Shown: positions 1 through 8,859, counted from the stretch's first letter. The stretch: DNA of 20,195 nucleotides from Protostelium mycophagum (GCA_002081555.1 MZNV01001665.1:1-20195); one strand, 5' to 3'. Notes: generated by a model from the letters alone, not told the origin. Numbers and translations are program-made.

Positions 1-616
1 GTATATGGCTTGATCTCCATCTCATTATTTGTGATGTCTTCTGATGGCATAGTATTAGAGGTCTGAATTGAGTTTACTTCTGTTGGAAGTTTATCTATTG
101 TGTCTTCGGGCATCTCTTCGATGTGATTCTCTTCCGATGTTGAAACAACTGTTCCATCGTCGATAAAGGCCCCAACACTCCTCTCTCCACTCTCACGTTC
201 CTCTTCATCTTCGCTCGATACGGCTGCTCTCACGAAAATGGTCGTTCGCCTCGCTTTCGACAACTTCTTTTCGACGATCTTCTTCACTTCTAATTCTCTT
301 TCTGAGATCGGCCCAAACCACACTTCATCGTCGCTATCCATGGTTGCGGTTGATGTTTGAAGATCTGTCAACGGCCTTTTTGGCGGGAAAATCGAGAATT
401 TTCTTCTGTGAATGAAAAGAGAATCTAATCAGAAAATAAAATTACAAAAATCACAATTTATAAGCTTTTGTGTGCCCAGAGCATGCTTTATACAAACTAG
501 GTGGAAAAATCCTAAACACCCTCAAAATACAACGTGCAACTTTGCAAACTTTAGTGAAGTAGAAGAAAGAACAACAAACAAATAGCCCCAACTTACAGCC
601 CTAGCATATTTTCCAT
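1..616 (-). CDS. Unrecognised protein, N-terminal part (leaves the window)
   Basis: The reverse strand is open from 405 to the window edge, with an internal Met at 341-339 followed by the acidic-aromatic stretch MDSDDEVWFGPISEREL and then a Lys/Arg-rich and a Glu-rich, probably disordered, region. Upstream of that Met the frame stays open for 21 codons (KFSIFPPKRPLTDLQ...) to a good acceptor at 406. A strong GTAAGT donor at 596-591 would join it to a 20-nt first exon, 597-616, beginning ATG. The preferred model is therefore exons 597-616 and 1-405 with a 191-nt intron; a start at 341 is the simpler alternative. The DDEVWFGP motif weakly recalls the DDEVFFGP motif at the N-terminus of GTSE1-type microtubule/spindle proteins, but I do not claim homology. 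The C-terminus lies outside the window. Confidence 0.6.
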
Positions 617-679
617 ACATATTGAAGAATATAATGACACATAGAGACACAAACTGACAATCACCAATACTTTACCCTG

Positions 680-732
680 AGCCGCACGGGCAATGCACGC
701 AGGCCAGTTGTAAAACAGGCCAACTTGCGGCT
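680..732. repeat. Hairpin-forming segment
   Basis: AGCCGCA at 680-686 pairs perfectly with TGCGGCT at 726-732. Between them the word GGCC(A/T) is repeated and a second short stem can form around CAGTTG/CAACTT. The segment is more GC-rich than its AT-rich surroundings. It resembles no RNA family I know; it may be part of a small mobile element or an RNA structure. Confidence 0.35.
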
Positions 733-933
733 GAATAAACAAGTTAATGAGTAACAAAGTATAAGAAAGTGTATACTTACACAAATAATGGGTTTCAGGA
801 AAATGTTATAGGTGGGGGGGATATGGGGTTGAAGAAGCAGGTTGAATTGTGAGAGGTTTTGTTGCCCAAGGGAAAGTAGATGCGGCATGACTATTTTTAT
901 ATTTTGTACTGTACACGGTATCGATTTCTGAGT

Positions 934-950
934 CACGGTTAGTTACCGTG
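934..950. repeat. CACGGT/ACCGTG inverted repeat
   Basis: CACGGT and ACCGTG are separated by 5 nt, in a context (GTACACGGTATC upstream) rich in the same CGGT/ACCG words. It belongs with the similar repeats in CEP290 introns at 12888-12928, 17227-17364, 19625-19724 and 20136-20153. Confidence 0.4.
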
Positions 951-1438
951 TCAGAGTCGAACTGCAGGTCCTTACCTCTCAGTGAGATTCTATGGATGAG
1001 GTCAAGCAGTGTGTTGTAAATTTGCCAGGTTCTCTGTGTGAGAGTGGGATATCTTTTTGTTTGAGTTTAGGTGATTGTGTATTTTCAGGAATGATGTGAT
1101 CTTACTATGCGGTAAGAGAACTCAACAAAAATCCAAAAATAATAAATTTCCAGAAAGGAAAGACACCAATGAAAACAAAGAATATAAGTGACCAAAAAGA
1201 CAAAAAGACCAAGAGAACCAAATGCACCCCACCACAATATTATGAAGACTTCACCACCAGAAGAAATATAAAATGAGGGCCTCTTTGGCCAAGACAGAAA
1301 TTGGATTTGGTTCACCTTTTGGTAATTTATACTTGCTCACTTCCTCATTTGAATAAAACAAAACAAAACGAAACGATGTGATGAGAGTAATAACACCAAC
1401 TCGTCTATATATTTTGATCTCGCCTGTTCATTCATCTT

Positions 1439-1876
1439 TTACTCTTGGTCATCGTCCTCTCCGTAAAGTACCTCGTCTTCGTCTTCGTCTAGGTCAGAAA
1501 GTTCGTCGTCACTGGAACCTAGGTCCTCATCATCGTCTAAATCGGCCAGATCCTCCTCTCCCATCTTTTCTTCCTCCATATCTTCGTCCATCTGTACTTC
1601 AGCCACCGCTATGATACCTCCGTCTGTGGATGAATTGATCATATTTGTGACATCCAGAGGGGAGGCCTCCACGTATTGTTCTTCTTCGTCTTCCTCTGAT
1701 GATGAATCGTATTCAGGCACATATTGAGCTTTGGCACAATGTGACGCGTAAGAGTCTTCGTTGTCTGAATCCCAAAAACCCTCTTGCCATGGAAGTCTGC
1801 TCTTTACCGGTGATTTCTCTTCTTTATTTTGAATGTTTCTGTCCAAAGAGGGTACAATATGAAATGATCGAAACAT
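1439..1876 (-). CDS. Small acidic protein of unknown function
   Basis: An uninterrupted minus-strand frame of 145 codons starts at an ATG (1876-1874) in an A-rich context and ends with TAA at 1441-1439. The N-terminal third is mixed (MFRSFHIVPSLDRN, then Lys/Ser-rich with PWQEGFWDSDNED). The C-terminal two thirds are strongly acidic, with long Glu/Asp runs interrupted by Ser, ending GEDDDQE. Such tails are typical of disordered, possibly phosphorylated chaperone- or nucleic-acid-associated proteins, but no domain is visible. The frame stays open for 46 more codons upstream to a possible acceptor at 2015-2016, adding RVRF, a possible PP1-docking motif; the ATG could therefore be internal and further 5' exons may exist. 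I do not recognise the protein. Confidence 0.6.
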   Translation of the reverse strand: MFRSFHIVPSLDRNIQNKEEKSPVKSRLPWQEGFWDSDNEDSYASHCAKAQYVPEYDSSSEEDEEEQYVEASPLDVTNMINSSTDGGIIAVAEVQMDEDMEEEKMGEEDLADLDDDEDLGSSDDELSDLDEDEDEVLYGEDDDQE

Positions 1877-2002
1877 TTTTGTGTTTAGTCGTCTGTGTTG
1901 TTCGTGTGATGTGATCCCACAAAAACGAACTCTCGGATTTGCGAATCTGCGAATCAGCTTTCTTTCTTTTCGGCTCTGTCCCGGGAACAAGTGACCGCAT
2001 GC
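1877..2002. promoter_or_regulatory. Possible divergent promoter
   Basis: 126 bp between the preferred starts of the minus-strand acidic protein and the plus-strand ORF at 2003. The plus strand is pyrimidine-rich (TTTCTTTCTTTTCGGCTCTG). No TATA box is evident. The call depends on both start choices being right; part of this stretch is open on the minus strand and could be exon instead. Confidence 0.3.
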
Positions 2003-2431
2003 ATGTTTGATCACCTAAAGGCAGCTCTGAAGAATGATTTCGTGAAGGGCCTGATAAACCATGATGAAAAGGTTGCAATAAACCTTTTCTTCAGACACAG
2101 AAAACAAATTTGGAAAAGTAAGACCATTGGCCAAGAGGAAATCCTTCACATTTCACTTCCGCAAACTCACCGTTATCACCATTCTGGATCTTCAACTCAG
2201 ACCAACACAGCTTCAGAATTATCTGCACTGCTCAAAAGAGACGAAATCGAAGGCGGCCAGTTTTACCTCAATCCAGCAGCAGCCCCACAGCCTGTACAGC
2301 GAAAAATACACGAAAACATTGGTCTCGAGCGGTTCGCCGAACCTGAAAAAGAAATGTGCAAGGCCCTTGGGAGAGATGTCACGTTCACTAACGTGTTGAT
2401 TTTGAGGAAGCTGAATTGGATATTTCGGTGA
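2003..2431 (+). CDS. Small hypothetical protein
   Basis: ATG at 2003 opens 143 codons (142 residues) ending TGA at 2429-2431, only 57 nt before the next start codon. The N-terminus is helical and charged (MFDHLKAALKNDFVKGL), the middle Ser/Thr/His-rich, and the C-terminal half Lys/Glu-rich. A donor-like AAAAGTAAGA at about 2115 and an acceptor-like CAACTCAG before 2200 suggest a possible retained intron, but splicing them gives a worse frame. A second plus-strand frame (2127-2399) is also open here, which weakens the call. No family recognised. It may be a short independent gene or an untranslated leader of the downstream Rab-VWA gene. Confidence 0.4.
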   Translation: MFDHLKAALKNDFVKGLINHDEKVAINLFFRHRKQIWKSKTIGQEEILHISLPQTHRYHHSGSSTQTNTASELSALLKRDEIEGGQFYLNPAAAPQPVQRKIHENIGLERFAEPEKEMCKALGRDVTFTNVLILRKLNWIFR

Positions 2432-2488
2432 ACCGAAAAAAATTTCGGCTGGCGGAAAACAACCAACAACAACGGCCATACATACACG

Positions 2489-5400
2489 ATGTTTAGCTTC
2501 GGATCAAAGTTCGCATACAGTAATCAAGAACCAGAAGTATTTGTGGCTCCTGCTAAAGAATAGTGAGTCCATCATCTTATTCTCGGCACTAATTATTCCT
2601 CAGTGACTTTCTCTTTAAGTTCTTAATAATCGGAGACTCTGGAGTTGGAAAGTCTTGTTTACTGCTTCGTTTTGTGGTGAGTACAACAGAAAATCATCAT
2701 CGTTTTCATCTGAATGGTGACGCCAGGACGACACCTTCTTTGCCGAGACTTACATATCAACCATCGGAGTAGATTTCAAGATCAGAACAATAGAGCTGGA
2801 TGGCAAGGTAAGAACTTCATCCTGTCGCTGGATTTAGAGACATCTGACTACAATTCAGATTGTTAAATTACAAGTGTGGGATACGACAGGTCAGGAGAGA
2901 TTTAGGACTATCACATCTTCTTACTACAGAGGTGCACACGGTATTATGTGTGTCTTTGATGTCACAGATAAAGTCAGTTTCAACAATGTGAAACAGTGGC
3001 TGGGGGAGATCGAGAGGTACCTCTTTGATCATCAGCTACAATATCTTTGATCTCATAATCCCATCAGATATGCCTGCGAGAATGTCAACAGGCTGATCGT
3101 GGGAAATAAGACAGACCTCGCCTCTGCAAGAGTTGTAGAGGACAAAGAGGCCGAAGAGTTCGCACAGTCACTCGGCTTGAAGTATTTCCCCGTCTCTGCA
3201 GCCACAAATCTAAATGTTCAAGAATCTTTCTACACATTGGCTCGAGACATCAAGCAGAGGTGAGACTATAGTGAAATTTCGTGGAAATTTCGTAGAAAAA
3301 TTTCTGAGATGTTTAGGGTTACCCCATCCACTCCTTCATCTCCCGTCAAAGAAAGTATCGGTTTACCGCCCCCTGCCAAGAAGGGTGGTGAGGATCTACA
3401 ACGACACACCACAAATGTACTGAAATTTTCAGGATTTTTCTCCTTCCTCAAGAAAGAGAAGAAGGCCTCTCCTCCCTCCACCCCCGCCCTCGCACCCCAC
3501 GACTTTGAGACTTTTGACGAGGCGGACCTTTTGGCACCCGTCAGCTCCGTTCCCATTGCTCCCAAGCCGAGCTCAGCCAACGCTGCAAATGTCAAGAAGG
3601 TCGGTTTTTCACTCGATCTACAACAGTGTAGTCGCATCATCTTTCAGTTGGCTTGTACTTCAAATACAATTCCTCTCCACCCTCAAGACATCACATTCTG
3701 ACATCTTCAAGGTTCAGAAGGCTGATGTCAATGTCTTCAGGCTGGATCTGTCATCTGTAGCACAAGAGAGCGAGATCGCTACTGGAGATCCAGTATACTG
3801 CAGAGGGTGTTCGGCTGTTTTCAACCACAACTCCAAAGTGTCACAAGAAACACCCCAAATAGCGAAAAAAATCAACAAGGGTGAGTTTTCACGGAAACTT
3901 CTGGGAGATTTCTGAGAGATTTCAGAGTTGGGAGCTACGACCAAGGCTCCATCATTGGTGACAGATTTATTAAAGGAGAGTGTTGACCTCCCAGAGGACG
4001 GATCTGACCCCCTCGACTATTGGTACGTAACCCCTTCCCAAAATCCTCGGGTCTCAAAGTCTCAGGATCTGCGAGTTCTGCTCTGCCTACACTCGTGTAG
4101 ATATGGACCCTGCCGAAGCTCCACAATCCAACACCGTGGAATACATTGTAGAGCCAGCACCTCCCGCGTCAGAGGTGCAGGGTGAGGATGACGGCAATGT
4201 CATCTTCTGTATAGATATTTCCGGATCAATGTGCGTAACCATGGAGGTCGACAAGAACATCAAGATCAAGGGTGAGAATTCTCCTCGAAATTTCGAGGAG
4301 ATTTCTGAGAATGTCTAGTCAAGCCGCCGAAGAATCATGGGATCGATTCCGAGGGGGAGCAGTTTTTGCCGAATGAGAGGAGGGAGGTCAATTACGTGTC
4401 TCGTCTACAATGCCTTCAGGCCGCTATTGAGGGTCAGATTGAATTGGCCACAAAAGACAAGCCGAGGACCAGAGTTGGACTCGTCACTTTCAGTGATGAG
4501 GTAAATTTCCACCAAGTTTCACCGTCATATCTTCAGTTTTGGCGGGAGAAATTTCTGAGAAATTTCAGGTGACCGTCTATGGAGACGGTACGCAAGACCC
4601 CGTTGTAGTCGCCGGAGACAAGTTGAATCACTTCAACACATTGAAGGAGATCGGGCAAAGCTACAACATAGAGAGGACTGTGACGGAATCACATACTGAC
4701 CTTATCGATAAATTATGGGATCTCGAAGAGAAGGGCGAGTACAGAAGCAATATACTTTTTGCAGCGCATTTTGTTTGAATTTTGAATCTGTGGCTTTGCC
4801 GCCAGATGGAACGATTTCTGACAAATACAAAATATAATTGAAAACAATTGCTGTCAATGGACACTTGAACGCAGGAATAAAATTATATTAGGCTAGAATT
4901 TAATATTTCTGACAAATTATTAGGACCTACCGCTTTGGGACCTGCATTATTGTTGTCTATCGCGATTGCTGGTGCTCGCCCAGCCTCCAAAGTCATCATG
5001 TGCACTGATGGACTCGCGAATCACGGTGAGTATATTTGCCGCCAAAATCTGACATTCAAAAATTGAAAACCGCAGGTCTGGGATCTTTGGAAGGAAAATC
5101 AATTGATTTCACCCCTTATTATACGGAACTCGCCGAACAAGTATGATATCTTTTCTCTTTCTATACGTAATCAATGTTGATCTACAACAGGCCAAATTGA
5201 AGGGAGTCACGGTATCTATCGTGACGCTTCTCGGTACAGAATGCAGTCTCGAGACGTTGTCCATTGTGTCGGAACAGACTGGAGGAAGAATAGAGAGAGT
5301 GGATCCACTCAAAATCTCCAAGAATTTCAAGTCCATTTTGGTGAATCCTATTCTCGGAACGGGTGCCATGGCATCCATCGTTCTACACAAGGTCAGTCAC

Positions 5401-6344
5401 GATTTTTCGAGGATCCTTCCGTGAAATCTCAGTCAAAAATCTCGTTGTAGATGGTTGAAATTGACCCCTTTAGGGTTTGACCTTCAAAGCTATGACAGAG
5501 GACGATGACAGGAGTTTCCTGATCCGTGATCTGGGCAATATAACACAAGAGACAGAATGCACCTTCTCATACGGGTTCAGACCCAAAGAGGTCTTTGACT
5601 TCTCCACTGTGAAGGAAGTCCCATTCCAAGGTGATTTTAATCTTTGAAGAATCCCGAATTGTTTTGGACTCTGTACCAACCATCGTAAAAAAGATAGTGT
5701 CGAGTGGATTCGTGTTTGCGCGTGCTAAAAATAGGATGGAGATCCACTACAACCCCAACTTAATATCCCCGAATTTCTCTGAACTTTCCAGTCCAATTGT
5801 TGTACACCAAATTGAACGGGATGAGAGTACTTCGCGTGGTGTCAGAGCACATACAAGCCACATCCAGCCGACAAGAAGCCGAGAAGAACGCAGACATTCA
5901 AGTTATAGGTACATACGCTGCTCAAAGAGCTGGTGCTCTCGCCAAGGTGAAATTTCGACGGAATTTCACGAAACTGAGTGAAAATTCAGGCGGGAGATTA
6001 CGAGAAGGCCCAAATGGAGACGAGAGCTGCACAGCGACTTTTGGTCAGAAATTTCGCGGGAGATTCTTCTAAGATGGCCGAAGTGAAGCAGTGGTCCGAA
6101 CAAATTGAATCCCTGGACACCGTGTTGCGTTCCGAGAGGGTCAGTTTTACACCATTGTAGATTGACAGTGTATGTTATTAGAAGAATGAGACTGAAGTGC
6201 TCGCAGGTTTCGGAACAAAAGAACAGCTCTGGTGAGGTGATGAGCAAGCAGATGAGAACCAAGATGAGAGCGAACGATGACTCTGTCTCTGAAGGAATAT
6301 CACAGATGCGCAGTGTCAACACGAAGGTGTTGTTCAAAAAGTAG
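2489..6344 (+). CDS. Rab-type GTPase / zinc ribbon / VWA-domain fusion protein
   Basis: 19 exons: 2489-2562, 2604-2676, 2727-2807, 2859-3016, 3068-3259, 3317-3387, 3433-3599, 3712-3880, 3926-4022, 4066-4271, 4319-4500, 4569-4734, 4924-5025, 5076-5140, 5191-5391, 5474-5630, 5792-5946, 5990-6139, 6207-6344; 867 residues. Residues 26-195 are a Rab-family G domain in normal motif order: GDSGVGKS 35-42, switch-I Thr61, DTTGQE 84-89, NKTD 142-145, VSAA 171-174. No prenylation cysteines follow; a Pro/Ser/Lys linker does. Then come CxxC 302-305 and WICEFC 361-366 (Sec23/24-like zinc ribbon) and a VWA domain with an intact MIDAS (DISGS 411-415, GPTALG, MCTDG). A charged helical tail follows. The layout and length recall Dictyostelium cpRas1, whose G domain is permuted; this one is not. 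Function inferred: GTP-controlled membrane-traffic adaptor. The exon 7/8 junction (donor GTCGGT) is the least certain; the acceptor could be six nt further on. Confidence 0.88.
4280..4301. repeat. 22-bp perfect palindrome inside an intron
   Basis: The 47-nt intron 4272-4318 of the Rab-VWA gene is centred on a perfect 22-bp palindrome (core TCGAAATTTCGA). The transcript could fold into a hairpin joining donor and acceptor sides. The same GAAATTTC core recurs in introns 3260-3316, 5947-5989 and 18423-18584. Confidence 0.85.
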
Positions 6345-6496
6345 AAATAAATTGTAACGAAAAACTTTTCTCCTCATTTCATTCTTTTGCTGGAATTTAA
6401 AATTTTAAACTCTCTATCGTGTGCAGCATTTCAATCCCCGACTCAACTCCACACTTGGTAATTGAGATTTGAAAAATAATCGAAGAGAACGTCTGG
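6345..6496. promoter_or_regulatory. Short spacer between two plus-strand genes
   Basis: 152 bp holding the poly(A) signal of the upstream gene and presumably the promoter of the next. The middle is T-rich then AT-rich (GGAATTTAAAATTTTAAAC). No TATA box or known factor site stands out. Confidence 0.35.
6346..6351 (+). terminator. Poly(A) signal of the Rab-VWA gene
   Basis: AATAAA begins two bases after the TAG stop (6342-6344), implying a 3' UTR of only a few dozen bases before the next gene. Confidence 0.6.
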
Positions 6497-8858
6497 ATGC
6501 ACACTTCCAGAATTGGTCGGCTCATCATGAAGCAGGCCCAAAGAAATAACAGCCGCAAGTCTCGTTGTAGAGTGACATTTCTTTCCTTCCAGGCCAGAAG
6601 ACAGCCTCTTCTGAACAACAGAGTATTAAAGAGGCTACTTCGATTCGTGATGATAATTCCAGAATGGATGGTTGTTAATGGCGTTATCACCACTGACAAA
6701 CGAAAAGAGCAGGATATGTCAGAGTGACACGTCACGAAGAGTTTTCCGCTGGAAATCCTTTCGTGTGATGGTTATAGCTGATCACGCCGTGCGTCTCAGA
6801 AACAACCGAAATCAAGACAACTTCGAAACATATATCTATGCTGTTAGGGTGCTCTTTAACGATTTTGTTTGTAATTATCGCCCTCCTCTTCACTTCAGGA
6901 CCGGTAGTTGATCAAGTTTACAATATCAAGACTAAACGAAGGAAGGATGGATTTAGGCATGTCCGCCTCATTCTTCCACCACAACAGATGGCCGGTGACA
7001 CCGCCGATTGTCAAATGCACCCAGTCATAGAGCCTCATGGAATGGAACCGCGTTTCTCGAACAGCTCCCCAAACTTTGAGACTGGAAAAAAAGTTGACAA
7101 ACCCAGTCATACAAGCTCGAACTCTTCCATTGGAAGTGTTGGAAACAAAAGTGGCCTGGTTATCTTCCGACAGGACAGAAGTTACCTTGCCATCTTACAA
7201 GACGTATTCAGAAAGGCCACGGTAATGGCCACCTCATGGAATTTCACGACACGTGACTCTGTCATTCTGGGCTCCGTCTCTTCTCTCATCTTGTATCTGC
7301 TCTTTCGAACACATCAGAATGAGAGGGAAAAGGTGGGTCCGATATGATTTTGTCATAACCGTGCCAGAGGTGCATGTCTGACAGCTACGACAAACAAGTG
7401 CGGACTTTGCTTGAAGAAAGAGAACTTGTAGCCACTTTAATTCAAGAAAAGAAGGTATGAGCTGATGCATCAAAGTCAATAATTGATACTAAGTGATCAG
7501 GATAGCTTGTGCCAAAGAGATCAGGACATTCTCGAGCTTCTACGAGAGAAGGAGGAGTTTACCAAAGAAGTGGGTGACCCATCAAGAATAAAATGGCTCA
7601 CCAAAATAGCGGGCCAAGTTCGAATTGGAAGGAGAAAACATGACCAACAGGATGTCTTCTCTTTCTCAGCAGGTAAACATTACCAACAACGTCATCTCAC
7701 TGAATGTCATCAGATGGACGAGAAAGAAGGCATGATCAGGCAGATGGCCGAAGACCTCCATAAATATTCTGAAGCTGCAAGAGAAAATGAAGAGGAGGGA
7801 TCAAGAAAATGTGAAGGAGATCTTTCATTCTATTTTTAGTCGTGACTCGTTGTAGTCGCCCAAATATTTTCTGAGAAACAAAAGTTAGAAATGAATTTCG
7901 AGGAAATATTGGAAAGATTGAGAAATGTCGACCGAGATCATTCTGAGATGGAGGCAAAACTATACATATGCACACAGGAAAATTGCTCTCTGCAATCGAA
8001 GAATGTCGCACAAGAAGTAGGTGTCTCGCGGCCTCCAAAAAATTATTCGAGTACTTTCCACTTTAAAAAAACAAACAAAAATTTGACATGTTGACAGCGT
8101 GACATTTTTGTCAAAGAAGGGACCATCTCACATCTCCAAAACGAGATCGGGCACCTTTCCATGCAAAATGAGATATTGATGTGCCAGAACAAACTGATCT
8201 TGACGAAATTGAGCGAGGCAAAATGTGTAGGAAATGAGCTGAGATGGCAGTTGGGGGAGGCTCAATCGGTGTGTCTCATTAATGATCATCTCATGATATC
8301 ACCAGTCATTGCAAAAAGAAAAAGAAAAGGAGGAGAAACATGCTGAAGACATGGATCATCATGAAGAAGAGATACAGAAGGTGATGATGAGTTATAGTGA
8401 TATATTATTTTTGTTCGCAGCTTTACCTCAAGAAACTGGCCTTCTGTACATAAACGGCAAAGTTGCAAAGATTATTAGTTGAATAGAAATATTTTTGACG
8501 AGATGTAAACAACCAAAACCACAACTTCTTTTGCCGAAGTTTCAAAAAAACCGCGAATGCAACTTTCGTGCATGAAACAAGGCGAAATCACATGAAAAAC
8601 GGTGAAATTCGGTCGGATTTCACGCAAAAAAGTATTTCGTCGGACACCCCCGGCCTCTCTTATTTTCGTGTTGTTCCCATTTCTTTCTAATATCTCCAGC
8701 TATATCAAGAGATTGATAGGTTATCTCGACAGAATTGTCATATTGTGAAGAAAGCACAGAGAGAGAGAGAAGAAGTTCTGAAGACTTGTGATATGTACAG
8801 AGAAGCACTGCAGAAGATTAAATCCCACACCGCACGACCCAGCTCTAGGTCACAATAA
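6497..8858 (+). CDS. Putative membrane-anchored coiled-coil protein
   Basis: Model (533 residues): exons 6497-6622, 6663-6723, 6800-7332, 7368-7454, 7501-7569, 7610-7672, 7714-7810, 7856-8016, 8098-8268, 8306-8380, 8700-8858. Exons from 7368 on are well supported: phases agree and the product is a continuous Glu/Lys/Gln-rich coiled coil (VRTLLEERELVATLIQEKK...), ending SSRSQ-stop inside AATAAA. Exon 6800-7332 encodes a hydrophobic helix near residues 77-96 (LTILFVIIALLFTSG), a Ser/Asn-rich loop of about 115 residues and a second helix near 216-231 (SVILGSVSSLILYLLF), directly before the coil. The 5' end is uncertain: the first two exons are low-complexity basic sequence. Alternatively 6838-7347 is a separate gene and the coiled-coil protein starts at ATG 7374 (291 residues). 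Short resemblance to CCDC6-type coils (EKEEF...MTNRM) is not enough to name it. Confidence 0.6.
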
Positions 8859-8859
8859 A
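8854..8859 (+). terminator. Poly(A) signal overlapping the stop codon
   Basis: AATAAA at 8854-8859 contains the TAA stop (8856-8858) of the coiled-coil gene, so signal and stop codon share bases. Confidence 0.5.

Larger units (their letters stand above)
617..1438. other. Intergenic stretch without a convincing gene
   Basis: AT-rich DNA between two minus-strand genes. It holds a hairpin-forming segment (680-732) and a small CGGT/ACCG inverted repeat (934-950). On the plus strand, intron-like signals stand at 1038-1088 and 1112-1153 (GTGAGA...TTTCAG and GTAAGA...TTCCAG, 51 and 42 nt, the size usual here). They would join short open pieces ending ERKDTNENKEYK-stop or, in another frame, a Lys-rich tail ending at 1276. 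No start codon, domain or long exon supports a gene, so this could be a decayed gene, a non-coding transcript or chance. Confidence 0.4.

Noticed and set aside
1085-1315. Minus-strand frame rich in Phe, Leu and Trp that looks like a membrane protein
   Set aside because: It is the complement of a Lys-rich, A-rich stretch, has no ATG start (GTG) and overlaps plus-strand splice-like signals.
2600-3260. A circularly permuted G domain as in cpRas1
   Set aside because: The motifs appear in the ordinary order P-loop, switch I Thr, DTTGQ, NKTD, SAA.
2489-3262. A free-standing Rab GTPase ending at the TGA right after 3259
   Set aside because: It would lack all prenylation cysteines, and the following GTGAGA...TTTAG intron restores an open frame into a linker, zinc ribbon and VWA domain.
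6397-6735. Minus-strand frame of 112 codons
   Set aside because: No ATG at its start, composition of an antisense shadow, and it overlaps the 5' end of a plus-strand gene.
6848-6899. An intron (GTGCTC...CTTCAG) in place of the first membrane helix of the coiled-coil gene
   Set aside because: Removing it brings a stop codon in every phase, while reading through gives a continuous frame and a clean hydrophobic helix.
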